A stretch of 64,000 nt of DNA from CAZWCX01 sp964632945 (lineage in GTDB: Bacteria > Planctomycetota > MHYJ01 > WSZJ01 > CAZWCX01): positions 1 through 64,000 of the forward strand of contig CAZWCX010000005.1 of NCBI GenBank assembly GCA_964632945.1. Reading direction: 5' to 3'. Below the pieces are notes generated by a model, which was given only the letters and a program-made list of their open reading frames with translations, was not told the origin of the DNA and did no database searches. This document shows, in pieces, positions 1 through 8,106 of this stretch. Numbering within the stretch: the first letter of the stretch is position 1; the number at the start of each line of letters is the position of its first letter. The translations under genes were made by a program, and so were the position numbers.

Positions 1-1
1 G

Positions 2-175
2 CATGCGGTCGCGCGGATCCTGGAGCGTACGCATCCCGACGTGGTGCCGGAGCCGCCGCCGTGCGGGCCGTTCGTACCGCCGCACGTCCTGGGCGCGCTG
101 GAGGACGCGGACGGGGGGTCGCCGGCGGACGATCCCTTCGACGCGGCCGAGCCGAGCGAAGGAGGTGGGGCATGA
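2..175 (+). pseudogene. IS21-type istA transposase, 3' end only (runs off left edge)
   Basis: An open frame enters from the left edge (codons from base 2) and stops at TGA 173-175. It encodes an Arg/Pro/Asp-rich tail (HAVARILERTHPDVVPEP, then PPHVLGALEDADGG). Its stop overlaps the ATG of the following istB-like frame in an ATGA junction, the arrangement normal for istA-istB of IS21 elements. The assignment as IstA rests mainly on that junction and on the clear IstB remnant downstream; the tail itself is poorly conserved in the family. Whether the rest of istA is intact lies outside the window. Confidence 0.5.
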
Positions 176-599
176 CGCGCAAGGGCGAAGATCGTCGGGA
201 CCCGCTGGCCGACCTGCAAGCGGCGTTGGTCGAGATGAACCTGACGACGCTGGCGCGTCGGCTGTCGGAGCTGCTGGCGCAGGCGGAAGGCGAGACGCTG
301 TCGTTCTCTGCCTTCCTGGCGCGGGCGCTCGACGTGGAGCGCCAGTCGCGGCGCGAGCGGCGGGTGCAGCGGAGCAGGCGAGCGAACTCTTCCGGGTGGT
401 GTGCGCGCGCTATCAGCAGCGCTCGACGGTGCTGGTAGCGAATGCGCCGCTGCGGAAGTGGGGGGAGTTCATGCCCTCCGCGGCGCAAGCGGTGGCGATC
501 ACCGACCGGCTGATTCACAACGCGACGATCCTGCGGTTCGGCGGGGAATCGTTCCGCCGGCCGAAGGACGTGCTGGGACCGAAGCTCGACGACGAGTAG
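172..599 (+). pseudogene. istB: istB remnant (IS21 helper ATPase), internally deleted
   Basis: IstB is the AAA+ ATP-binding helper of the IS21 transposase, normally about 250 residues. Here the ATG at 172 begins an N-terminal piece (MTRKGEDRRDPLADLQ, then LTTLARRLSELLAQAEG and LSFSAFLARALDVE) that is lost near base 375. A C-terminal IstB piece follows in another frame (ELFRVVCARYQQRSTVLVANAPLRKWGE in the genome, then AITDRLIHNATILRFGGESFR), ending at TAG 597-599. The central part with Walker A and Walker B is missing, about 110 residues, so the gene cannot make a working ATPase. It matches an IS21 element inactivated by internal deletion. Confidence in the family is high from the C-terminal motif alone. 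Confidence 0.8.
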
Positions 600-701
600 C
601 GGCCGGGGGAGCCGCGGGAACGAGGCATCGGCCGGCGAGGGCGACCCCGCCGGCCGATGTGCGTTTCGGGACGGGTAGCCGGCGGGCGAAGGAGTCCTGG
701 G

Positions 702-860
702 TCCGGTGTCCGTGCGGGCACAGGCGCGGAGGGGTCTTGCGCGGACACCGGATTGGGCCACCTCTGCGCCGTAGTGCAACGCCGGAAGGAGACCGAAGAA
801 AAGGAGATGCATTCGGTCGTGCCGACCGGATCAAGGACACGGAACTGGGCCGGTGTCCGT
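702..860. repeat. GGTGTCCG/CGGACACC inverted repeats, possible IS21 end repeats
   Basis: TCCGGTGTCCG at 702-712 is the exact inverse of CGGACACCGGA at 742-752 (11-bp arms, 29-bp spacer). Further copies of the core lie at 834-839 (GGACAC) and 850-860 (CCGGTGTCCGT). They sit just downstream of the istB remnant. IS21-family elements carry repeated transposase-binding sites near ends that begin TGT and finish ACA, so these may be the right-end repeats of the dead element. That link is inference. No other gene is visible between 600 and 852. Confidence 0.45.
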
Positions 861-1064
861 GACACGCCCGGGACTCTTCCGAGCGCGGCTGGCCGAGACC
901 AGCCGGTTCCTGCGCTGCTGGAGCGATTCGATCGCCCGCCGGGCAAACCGGGAGGGTGGGTGCAGGGGCCGCTTCAGGGAAGGGCGGTTCAAGTGGCAGG
1001 CCCTGGTCGATGAAGCCGCGCTCTTGACCTGCATGAGCTACGTAGACCCCCAGGAGCCCGCAGG
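853..1064 (+). pseudogene. Fragment of REP-associated / IS200-like (Y1) transposase
   Basis: The frame starting with GTG at 853 contains SRFLRCWSDSIARRANRE (bases about 900-955), then GRFREGRFKWQALVDEAA and LLTCMSYVD. This is the distinctive C-terminal block of the REP-associated tyrosine transposase / Y1_Tnp family (usually GRFWEGRFKSQALLDEAALLACMAYVDLNPIRAGIA). After SYVD the frame degenerates where the family has LNPxRAGIA, suggesting a small frameshift near 1050. The N-terminal half with the HUH site is absent. The fragment butts against the 3' end of the convergent barrel gene. It is a relic, not functional. Confidence 0.65.
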
Positions 1065-1916
1065 CTATCGCGGCAACCGTACGGAAAGTCCGACGCCGAC
1101 GAACCAGTCGTCCGCCTCGTCGGAGAGTCCAAAGCCCGCCGACATGTCGAGTTGCATATTGTCCATCGCTTTCCAGGTGAACCCTCCATCCATGCTGTGG
1201 CGCGGACCTGCGTCCCCCGCCAGCGGCACATCCCCGAAGGCCTCGACGAACGCGCCAACGCGCTCCGAGAGCGCAATGCCGAGCGCAGCGGTGTACTGGA
1301 ACACCGCCAAGGTGTTCCGGTCGTCGCCCTCTTCCTGCAGCTCCGATTCCCAGGCCGCCCCCCAGTTCCAGCCGAACGACATCACCTCGGAGATCGTGTG
1401 CGCGTGGCTGAATCGGAAGGCCGGATCGACCCGCTCGCTGGAAAATCCCTCGCGCCCGACCGGCAGAGAGACGCTGGCCAGAAACGCAGTCTCAGGCAAC
1501 CATCCGGCCTCCTCCCACAGGAAGAACTTCAGCCCAACGCTCGCATCCCCGCCCCCCTCGGTATCGGTCGAGACCCGTCCCGCATCGTCGTCCGGAATCC
1601 GGGCATCCTCCCAGAGGTACCCGTCCCAGCCCAACCGCAGTTCGAGGCGTTCGAAGACGCCCACACGGAGCAGACTGCCGGGGAGGGTGTGCGTGCGCAC
1701 CTCGGCGTCATCCTCGTCTTCCTCGGCATAGACCCAGCCCGCCTCGAACTGGACGAACCCTGGGGGGACGGTCTCCGACGATTCGGTCTGGTCGGGACGA
1801 TCGGTGACGATCGGACCGAGATCACGCCCGTCGTTCTCCGCGCGTCCGGTCGGTACCGATCCGAGGAGCGCGAGGACGCAGACCAGGGAAGAGCGCCAAA
1901 GCGGATGGATCTGCAT
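1065..1916 (-). CDS. Outer-membrane beta-barrel (transporter-like) protein
   Basis: About 283 residues from an ATG at 1916 preceded by a good GGAGG 10 bases upstream. An N-terminal signal peptide (MQIHPLWRSSLVCVLALLG, then SVPTGRAEN) precedes alternating hydrophobic/polar strands and the motif IVTDRPDQTESSETVPPGF-QFEAGW. That motif is characteristic of the putative outer-membrane transporter family once called phenol MetA degradation protein. Such proteins are predicted 12-strand porins with unknown cargo. The protein ends in RLPR rather than a terminal aromatic residue. It stands alone. The upstream promoter overlaps an AT-rich dyad, so expression is probably controlled, perhaps by a metal or nutrient. 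Substrate cannot be assigned from sequence. Confidence 0.75.
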   Translation of the reverse strand: MQIHPLWRSSLVCVLALLGSVPTGRAENDGRDLGPIVTDRPDQTESSETVPPGFVQFEAGWVYAEEDEDDAEVRTHTLPGSLLRVGVFERLELRLGWDGYLWEDARIPDDDAGRVSTDTEGGGDASVGLKFFLWEEAGWLPETAFLASVSLPVGREGFSSERVDPAFRFSHAHTISEVMSFGWNWGAAWESELQEEGDDRNTLAVFQYTAALGIALSERVGAFVEAFGDVPLAGDAGPRHSMDGGFTWKAMDNMQLDMSAGFGLSDEADDWFVGVGLSVRLPR

Positions 1917-1934
1917 CGTGACAAAGCCTCCATA

Positions 1935-1976
1935 AAGATCATTGATTAGATATAGATAATGTAATATCTTCGTCAA
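1935..1976 (-). promoter_or_regulatory. Promoter plus AT-rich palindromic operator for the barrel gene
   Basis: Reading the minus strand, TTGACG (1976-1971) is followed 16 bases later by TATATC (1954-1949), a plausible -35/-10 pair. The stretch 1935-1970 is an imperfect 36-bp dyad: AAGAT at one end, ATCTT at the other, with matching ATTA/TAAT and a central TATA. It overlaps the -10 and spacer and is strikingly AT-rich against a GC-rich background, as expected for a repressor site. The regulator is not identifiable; a Fur/DtxR-like metal regulator is one possibility. Confidence 0.5.
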
Positions 1977-2387
1977 GCATAAATCGCCGGAAATCCAGTT
2001 CACAGGGTTAGCTACGGGATGGTAGGGGATGCCGTTCATTTCGAATCTGACCGGACCCCGCTGTGGGCGTTCACGTGCCTGCCCTACGGTGTGGGGGAGG
2101 AGGCGACGGGCGTGCGGCGCGGCGGTCGTCGGGACTGCGGGCCAGACGGCTTCTCCGACGCCAAGGTCAGACTTCGCGGGCTTCTGCGGGGACTCGTCCG
2201 CCCCCGAGCGGACCACCGGTTCGGGTGCCGGGCGTGCCATCGGGCGGGACAAGGAGGATCGCCTGCCGGTGAGCTTCCGAAGTTCCCAGGCCCTGGCTCC
2301 GCTTCGGGACGTAGCCGCGGCGGCCGTGATCGGTGGTACGGAATCTCCTTGTCCTCCGCCGACCCGCCCCGTAGATTCGGGCGCGCC

Positions 2388-3983
2388 ATGCGAGTTTCGC
2401 GAATTCTACCGCTGCTCCTTCTCCTCGCCTGCGCGGCAGGGGCGGAAGATCCGCCGGTCACGGCGCGCGGCACGGTGTTCCACGACGCCGACGGGGACGG
2501 CGAGCGCGATCCGGGGGAAGCCGGGCTGCCCGGCGTGGCCGTGTCCAACCAGCGGGAGATCGTCGTTACCGACGTGGAGGGGCGCTGGGAACTCCCGGCC
2601 TCCGACGACTGCATCTTTTTCGTGATCAAGCCGCGCGGCTGGCGGACGCGTTTGAACCGACTCCACCTGCCCCGCTTCTACTACATCCACAAGCCCAAGG
2701 GGTCGCCGCAGGCCCTGCGGCATCCGGGCGTGAAGCCCACCGGGCCGCTGCCGAAGTCGATCGACTTCCCGCTGGTCCCGCAGGAAGAGCCGGATCGCTT
2801 CCGCGCGGTCTTCTTCGGGGATCCCCAGCCGCGCGACCAGGCGGAGGTCGACTTCATTGCCCACGACGTGGTCGAGGAACTGGTCGGAACCGACGCCGCC
2901 TTCGGCGTGACGCTCGGCGACATCGTGTTCGACGATCTCTCGCTCTTTCTCCCGCTCGCCCGAGCGGTGGCGCTGATCGGCATCCCCTGGTACCACGTGA
3001 TCGGCAACCACGACATCAACGCCGAAGCCGCCGAGGACCGGTACTCGGATGAGACCTTTGAGCGGGTGTTCGGTCCCACCTACTATTCGTTCGACTACGG
3101 TCCGACCCACTTCCTCGTCCTGGACGACATCCAGTGGGGGATGCTGCCGGGGGACAAGCGGCCGCGGCTGCGCGGCGGGTTCGGCGCCACGCAACTGGAG
3201 TTCGTGCGCAACGACCTGGCGCGGGTTCCGCGGGAACAACTCGTCGTCCTGATGATGCACATCCCGCTCGCGGAGCGCACGTCCCACATCCGATTCCCCG
3301 ACGCCTCGGACTCCGTCCAGGACCGGGAGGAGCTCTTCCGGCTGATCGAGGACCGTCCCTACTGCCTCTCCATCGCCGCCCATCAGCACTATCAGGAACA
3401 TCTCTTCCTCGACGGGGAAGACGGCTGGCGCGGCGAGCAACCGCACCATCACGTGGTCAACGTGACGGTGTGCGGGGACTGGTGGAAGGGGGCGCCGGAC
3501 GAGACGGGAATCCCGCACGCGACGATGCGCGACGGCGCCCCGAACGGCTACTCGATCTTCACCTTCGACGGCGCGAAGTACGAGATCGAATTCAAGGCCG
3601 CCCGGCGGCCGGCGGACTGGCAGATGGCGATCCACGCCCCCGAGAAGGTCGCGCGCGGCGGCGCCGAACCCGTGGAGGTGCTGGTCAACGTCTTCGGCGG
3701 ATCGCCGCGCACGACGGTGGAGATGCGAGTCGGCCCGGAGGGGTCCTGGGTCACCCTCGAGAAGTTCGTCGGGGTCGACCCGCAGTTCGCCCGCGCCAAG
3801 CGGGAGGAGGACGCTCGCAAGCCCGCCCCCGGCCGGCCCCTCTCCCAGGGGATGCCGTCCCCGCACCTTTGGCGGGGAACGCTTCCGGCAGGACTGCCCA
3901 AGGGGGTGCACGCCATCGAGGTGCGCGCGCGTTCGCCCTACGCGCCGGAGGCGACGGCGCGCAGGGCGATCCGCGTGGAATGA
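2388..3983 (+). CDS. Secreted calcineurin-like metallophosphoesterase
   Basis: 531 residues. The start chosen is the ATG at 2388, which gives a signal sequence (MRVSRILPLLLLLAC) with a possible lipobox LLAC. Longer in-frame starts upstream encode no sensible leader. Residues about 24-75 form a Greek-key/SdrD-like domain (VFHDADGDGERDPGEAGLPG), followed by a metallophosphoesterase fold with FFGDPQ, LGDIVFDD, GNHD, LMMHIP and AAHQHY, the two-metal ligands of the calcineurin superfamily. A C-terminal beta domain follows. The N-core-C order matches the MetallophosN / Metallophos / MetallophosC architecture of exported bacterial phosphoesterases. Substrate is unknown; phosphodiesters or nucleotides outside the cytoplasm are likely. 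No Shine-Dalgarno is evident. Confidence 0.85.
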   Translation: MRVSRILPLLLLLACAAGAEDPPVTARGTVFHDADGDGERDPGEAGLPGVAVSNQREIVVTDVEGRWELPASDDCIFFVIKPRGWRTRLNRLHLPRFYYIHKPKGSPQALRHPGVKPTGPLPKSIDFPLVPQEEPDRFRAVFFGDPQPRDQAEVDFIAHDVVEELVGTDAAFGVTLGDIVFDDLSLFLPLARAVALIGIPWYHVIGNHDINAEAAEDRYSDETFERVFGPTYYSFDYGPTHFLVLDDIQWGMLPGDKRPRLRGGFGATQLEFVRNDLARVPREQLVVLMMHIPLAERTSHIRFPDASDSVQDREELFRLIEDRPYCLSIAAHQHYQEHLFLDGEDGWRGEQPHHHVVNVTVCGDWWKGAPDETGIPHATMRDGAPNGYSIFTFDGAKYEIEFKAARRPADWQMAIHAPEKVARGGAEPVEVLVNVFGGSPRTTVEMRVGPEGSWVTLEKFVGVDPQFARAKREEDARKPAPGRPLSQGMPSPHLWRGTLPAGLPKGVHAIEVRARSPYAPEATARRAIRVE

Positions 3984-3990
3984 AGCCGGG

Positions 3991-4425
3991 CTACTTGTTC
4001 GCCCAGGCCTTGAGCCGGGCCTGCATCATCTCGAGCCGGCGCTTCGCCTCCGCGTTGTTCTCGACCAACCACTCCAGGTTGCGGAACGCGGTCGGGGCCG
4101 ATTCCCGGATCTTCGCCAGGTGCGGCAGGATCTTCGCGTACACGATCAGGCCTTCGCCGCACTGCTCCGCGAACATGTCGCCGTTGAGCACGCCGTGGCG
4201 GACGAAGCTCGCCGCCATCTCCCAGTAGGAGGAAACCTGGCGGTAGGCGGCATTCAGCGGATGCTGGAAGTTGGTCGTGATCGCGGCCAGGTCTTCCCAG
4301 GTTTGCGGGTTGAATTGGGCGATGATCGCGGTCCGGGACTCGCGCATGACCTTCTCCCGGCGGAGATCGTAGAGCTGCAACAGGATGTTCACGTCGGTGT
4401 GATCGGGTCGGTCCTTGATGGGCAT
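3991..4425 (-). CDS. Conserved hypothetical helical protein
   Basis: 144 residues from ATG 4425, with GGAGG close upstream. It is predicted all-helical, opening DHTDVNILLQLYDLRREKVM and containing the aromatic stretch YRQVSSYWEMAASFVRHGVL. No signal peptide, membrane segment or catalytic motif is visible. It resembles soluble proteins of unknown function found in Acidobacteria and Planctomycetota, but I cannot name a family with confidence. It lies 17 bases downstream of the TPR gene and is probably co-transcribed with it. It converges on the metallophosphoesterase gene with only 7 bases between stops. Confidence 0.65.
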   Translation of the reverse strand: MPIKDRPDHTDVNILLQLYDLRREKVMRESRTAIIAQFNPQTWEDLAAITTNFQHPLNAAYRQVSSYWEMAASFVRHGVLNGDMFAEQCGEGLIVYAKILPHLAKIRESAPTAFRNLEWLVENNAEAKRRLEMMQARLKAWANK

Positions 4426-4442
4426 GGGAACCTCCTCCTGGG

Positions 4443-5249
4443 TCAGGCGCCGGCGGGCGCGTCTGCCGGCGAGGCCGGCTCGAGGCCGAGCGATTCCTCC
4501 AGGACCGAAAGGCCCCGGTCCCGCTCGAATGCGCCCTGGACGGCGTGAAAGTCGGATTCCATCTGCAGGTCGCTCAAGCAGAGCTCGCCCGCGAGCCGAT
4601 TCGCGGCCTCCACGGACTCGTGGGCGTCCGAGTGCTTGAGCGAGGTCTTCATCATCGCGGACAGGAGGTGGAGTCGGAGGGCGCCCCGCGCGCGGTTCAT
4701 CCGGCGCGCGAGGGAGGCGGCGTTGGCGATGGCGCCCGCCGCCCCGTGCCAGTCCCCGAGGGTCAGCATGGTCGCCGTCGCCTCGTGAAACCCGCGCGCG
4801 GCGCCGGCGTGGTCGCCTTCCTCCATCGCCGCCGCCGCGAGGTGTGCGCGCGTCATCGCCGCCCCGCGCCGGTCGCCGAGCGTGAGATCGAGCGCCAGCG
4901 CCGCGTCGAACAGCCGGCGCGCCGCCGCGAAGTCGCGCTGGTAGAGGCGGACCAGCCCCAACTGGCTCAGGCTCGCCGCTTCGCCCGCGCGGTCGCCGAT
5001 CCCCTGCCGGAGCGCCAACGCGCGTTCGAATCGACCGATCGCGTCGGACCAGCGCTCCGCCGACAGGTCGCAGGTGCCGAGCCGGTGGGTCGCCAGCGCC
5101 TCCAGCGATCGGTCCCCCGCGGCGACCGCCCGCGCCAGCGCCTCGTCGAGGAGCGGGCGCGCGTCGGCGAAACGATCGTGCCGGAGGTGATCCGCAGCCT
5201 GCTCGAGCAGGGCCTGCACGGCGGAGGGGCGCGAGTCGAAGCGGGTCAT
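4443..5249 (-). CDS. Tetratricopeptide-repeat protein
   Basis: 268 residues, almost all helical TPR-type repeats of about 40 residues: ALEALATHRLGTCDLSAERW, then IGRFERALALRQGIGDRAGE and ARRLFDAALALDLTLGDRRG. The longer unit and the xxLGDxxGxA turns resemble the MalT/Rapsyn-style TPR variant. There is no enzymatic domain, signal peptide or membrane segment, so a cytoplasmic scaffold or adaptor is likely. It precedes the 144-residue hypothetical on the same strand. Partner proteins cannot be deduced. Confidence 0.75.
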   Translation of the reverse strand: MTRFDSRPSAVQALLEQAADHLRHDRFADARPLLDEALARAVAAGDRSLEALATHRLGTCDLSAERWSDAIGRFERALALRQGIGDRAGEAASLSQLGLVRLYQRDFAAARRLFDAALALDLTLGDRRGAAMTRAHLAAAAMEEGDHAGAARGFHEATATMLTLGDWHGAAGAIANAASLARRMNRARGALRLHLLSAMMKTSLKHSDAHESVEAANRLAGELCLSDLQMESDFHAVQGAFERDRGLSVLEESLGLEPASPADAPAGA

Positions 5250-5436
5250 CCGGAGGACCTCATGGCTCGGGGACGGCGGACACCGTAGCGGAAGGGCGGA
5301 CGGGAGTCAAGCCTGCAGGGCGCCGCGACCGCTCCGAATGCCTGCCCCGTCGCTCCGCCCGGATGGCGCAAACGCTTCGTTTCCCGCCCTCGTAAAGGTA
5401 GGATCGCCGCTCGAGTCGCAACCGCGGGAGCCCTGC

Positions 5437-5928
5437 ATGCCCGAACCCCTGGTGGAAAAGCCGAAGCCGTTTCCGTTGCGCGGTTGCGTCGTCTTCGTCG
5501 GGATCTGTGGGACCTTCCTCGCCGTCGCCCTGTGGGTCGGGGGCGAGCCGTCCCGGAACGCGCGGACGTTCCGGGAGTCCGTGCGGGCGGGGATGTCGCT
5601 GGCCCAGGTCATCGGCCTTGCCGAGGGGAGGTTCGTCTGCCAGGGGTTCCTGCCGTCGGAAAACACGGCCGACGGCCCGCGCGAGGCGATCGGCATCGCC
5701 GTCCTCCCCGACGGCAGCCTCTCGCTGCAGCGCGGCCGGGAACGCCAGCAATTCCGCACGCGCACGGGCGTGCAGGACGCGGTTACGGAACTGCCGCCGG
5801 AATGCGTTCGCAATGCCCGCTACGTCTTCACCTTTCTCGGCCTCACCCCCGGCCATGCCTCCGTCGCCATCACGTTCGGCGAGGACGGGAAGGCCGATAC
5901 GGTGACCGGGCCGAAGTTCTGGGATTAG
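5437..5928 (+). CDS. Small membrane-anchored hypothetical protein
   Basis: 163 residues. The ATG at 5437 gives a short Pro/Lys-rich cytoplasmic lead and a single membrane segment at about residues 17-35 (GCVVFVGICGTFLAVALWV). An outward soluble domain of about 120 residues follows (AGMSLAQVIGLAEG, then ARYVFTFLGLTPGHASVAITFGEDG). A longer in-frame start at 5338 would add an Arg-rich segment without an initiation signal. I do not recognise the domain. It ends at TAG 5926-5928, 22 bases before the protease gene, so the two may form an operon. Confidence 0.6.
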   Translation: MPEPLVEKPKPFPLRGCVVFVGICGTFLAVALWVGGEPSRNARTFRESVRAGMSLAQVIGLAEGRFVCQGFLPSENTADGPREAIGIAVLPDGSLSLQRGRERQQFRTRTGVQDAVTELPPECVRNARYVFTFLGLTPGHASVAITFGEDGKADTVTGPKFWD

Positions 5929-5950
5929 GTTGTCTCGGGAGGAGGAGTTC

Positions 5951-7630
5951 ATGAAGCGGCTTGCCACGTTGATCCTGGGTGTGCTCGTCCTCGTGCTCGC
6001 GCCGCGGGTCGCGGCCCAGTCGTCCCCGGAACTCGAGGCGCGGGACCTGGCGGCGCTGGAGACCCGGTTCCGGGATGTGGCCGAAAAGGTGCGCCCGGCC
6101 ACCGTCGCCATCCTCGGCCTCATCGGCATGGGGTCCGGGGTGATCATCGATCCGTCCGGCCTCGTGCTGACGAACGCGCACGTGGCCCTGGCCGCGCCCC
6201 ACGCGGCCGTGGTCTTCCCGGACGGCAAGAAGGTGCTGGCGCGCCGGATCGGCATCTACTTTCCGCGCGACCTCGCACTCATCCAGTTGCCGGCCGGGAC
6301 CTACCCCGCGGTCGAACCGGCCCCCGTCGGCTCGGTCCGTCCCGGGGACTGGGTCGTTGCGTACGGCCACCCGGGCGGTCTCAAGCCCGACGCCCGCCCG
6401 ACCTTCTCCGCGGGCCAGGTGACGGGTTCGGTGGAGTTCGGCCCGGTCGCGGGCGTGTTCGACTACTCGGGCGGAATCGAGTCGGACGTTCCCATCTACT
6501 CGGGGAACTCCGGCGGCCCGCTGTTCGACTTGCAGGGGCGGTTCGTCGGCATCAACGGGGCGGTCAACCAGATGGAGGCGGCCAGCTTCACGCTGTCGCT
6601 GGAGATCATCGCCGACGTCCTGCCGCGCCTCGCCGAGGAGAAGATCATCCTGACCGACGAGATCGTCCTCGACCCCAAGGATCCCGCGTTGCGGGCGATC
6701 TTCGACCTGTATGAGCCGATGAGCCTGGAAGCGGCGCAGAACTGGATCCGCAACGGCTGGCCGGGCGAGAAGATGCCGGGCGCCGCGGCGGCGCCGCGAC
6801 CCGCGCGCGCGGGCTGGCTGGAACGCCTGGTGGAAAGCCTCGACCCGGGGACGCCCGCAGCCGCGAAGGCGGGGCACGCGCTCGAGGGGAAGAAGGGGGC
6901 GCCCCGCCAGGACCGCCTTGCCCGCGCGTTCGCCGGCACGCTCAAGGCGCAGCGCGCCCGCGCGGTCGCGTTGGAGTCCGGGGACGGCAAGTCCCTGGGG
7001 CTCGGTACGGTGATCGCCACCGGATTCGTCGTGACCAAGGCGAGCCTGCTCGGCGACCGACGCTCCGCCGTCCTCCGCCTCGCTCCGGGCGAGGCGATCG
7101 ACGCCACGCTCGTGGCGGCGAATGCGGAACACGACCTCGCCCTGCTGAGCGCGAGCGGGGTTTCGGCGCGCGGAGAGGACGCGGACGGGATCGCGATCGG
7201 GAGCTGGGTCGTCGCTCCCGGCGCGGATGGAACGGCCCCCGCGATCGGCGTCTTGTCTGCGGCCACCCGCGGCATCCCGGCTGCGGCGGAATCGCTCCTG
7301 CCGGGCGGGCTCATGCGCGCGGTCCAGTGGGGTCTGATCCGCGCCTTCAAGGCGTCCCCACCGGGCTCGCAGATGCGCCAGCTCGCCGAGCAGTTGGAAC
7401 AGGCCGACCGCGCGCGGCGCTGGTTCGAGGAGGGCACCGATCCGCGCACCTACTCGCGCGTCTTGCAGCATGACGCCCCGGTCCTCCCGGCCCGCATGGG
7501 CGGCCCGGTCCTCGACCGGTCGGGACGGCTCGTCGGAATCAATGTGGGACGGCCGCACCACGGCACCACCTACGCCACGCCCATCCGGATCGTGCGCGAG
7601 GTGTTCGCCGCGCACCTCAAGGGGCGATAA
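5951..7630 (+). CDS. Secreted trypsin-like (HtrA-type) protease fused to a pseudoprotease
   Basis: 559 residues from ATG 5951 with GGGAGGAG just upstream. A signal peptide ends at VAAQ (residue 23). The first chymotrypsin-fold domain (about 40-240) has the complete S1C triad: His77 in TNAH, Asp107 in RDLAL and Ser187 in GNSGGP. After a linker, a second domain of the same fold (about 330-555) keeps Asp (EHDLALL) and the overall shape. It reads TKAS where TNAH is expected and ARMGGP where GNSGGP is expected, so His and Ser are both lost. No PDZ domain is visible. It is probably a periplasmic protease with a regulatory or substrate-binding second domain. A GC hairpin sits 22 bases past the stop. 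Confidence 0.85.
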   Translation: MKRLATLILGVLVLVLAPRVAAQSSPELEARDLAALETRFRDVAEKVRPATVAILGLIGMGSGVIIDPSGLVLTNAHVALAAPHAAVVFPDGKKVLARRIGIYFPRDLALIQLPAGTYPAVEPAPVGSVRPGDWVVAYGHPGGLKPDARPTFSAGQVTGSVEFGPVAGVFDYSGGIESDVPIYSGNSGGPLFDLQGRFVGINGAVNQMEAASFTLSLEIIADVLPRLAEEKIILTDEIVLDPKDPALRAIFDLYEPMSLEAAQNWIRNGWPGEKMPGAAAAPRPARAGWLERLVESLDPGTPAAAKAGHALEGKKGAPRQDRLARAFAGTLKAQRARAVALESGDGKSLGLGTVIATGFVVTKASLLGDRRSAVLRLAPGEAIDATLVAANAEHDLALLSASGVSARGEDADGIAIGSWVVAPGADGTAPAIGVLSAATRGIPAAAESLLPGGLMRAVQWGLIRAFKASPPGSQMRQLAEQLEQADRARRWFEEGTDPRTYSRVLQHDAPVLPARMGGPVLDRSGRLVGINVGRPHHGTTYATPIRIVREVFAAHLKGR

Positions 7631-7651
7631 CGGGCCGAATGCCGCCGGGCG

Positions 7652-7671
7652 GTCCCGCGACCCCGCGGGAC
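7652..7671. terminator. GC hairpin after the protease gene
   Basis: GTCCCGCG (7652-7659) and CGCGGGAC (7664-7671) pair perfectly around a 4-base loop, 22 bases downstream of the protease stop. There is no following T-run, so it is a weak or factor-assisted terminator, or an mRNA-stabilising hairpin. Confidence 0.4.
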
Positions 7672-7763
7672 GCGCCCGGTCCCCGGGGCTGACGGCCGTA
7701 TCGACCCGGGCCGCAGGGAACCCGGGACCTCCTCGGGGCGGAACCCCGATCGTCAATTGACTC

Positions 7764-7792
7764 TTGACTCCCACCCTCCCCGCGCGTAAGAT
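7764..7792 (+). promoter_or_regulatory. Sigma-70-type promoter for the DUF433/DUF5615 pair
   Basis: TTGACT (7764-7769), a 17-base spacer and TAAGAT (7787-7792) form a near-consensus promoter. A second TTGACT lies 7 bases upstream at 7757-7762. It is the only good promoter in the 7631-7857 gap and points at the toxin-antitoxin-like pair. Confidence 0.6.
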
Positions 7793-7857
7793 CATGCATA
7801 GAAAATGTATCTCCGTTCACTCCTGTAGACGGTGAGTTGGGGCGGACTTCCTTCGGC

Positions 7858-8100
7858 ATGGCCGTCGGAATCCTATCCCCGGTGGGGCAGAGGCGGCCTG
7901 CGGCAAGCCCGGTTTCCACGGTCCATCCGGAGGTCGGGGGGGGAAGCCCCGTCTCCGGGGGTCCCCGCATTCCGGTTCGCGACACGGTGGGGATGGTCGC
8001 CGGAGGATTCGCGAACGGGAGTCCTGGATGCGGGTCCGGATCGGTTGCCGGGGGAGCGCGGGTCGCCTCCCATTGTCAGAGGAGGTTTCCAATCAGGTGA
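7858..8100 (+). CDS. DUF433-type antitoxin-like protein, C-terminus possibly degenerate
   Basis: 80 residues from ATG 7858 (an alternative TTG start lies at 7837). Residues about 22-45 read TVHPEVGGGSPVSGGPRIPV followed by RDTVGMVAGG. This aligns with the DUF433 signature HPxVxGGxPVIRGTRIPVxxIxxxxAxG. The family's following helix (SVEEILxDYPxLTxEDVxAAL) is not recognisable; instead the frame gives a Gly/Ser-rich stretch, so a frameshift or decay is likely after residue 47. It ends 6 bases before a DUF5615 gene. DUF433 proteins are the usual partners and presumed antitoxins of DUF5615 PIN-like proteins. Confidence 0.55.
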   Translation: MAVGILSPVGQRRPAASPVSTVHPEVGGGSPVSGGPRIPVRDTVGMVAGGFANGSPGCGSGSVAGGARVASHCQRRFPIR

Positions 8101-8106
8101 CCGACC

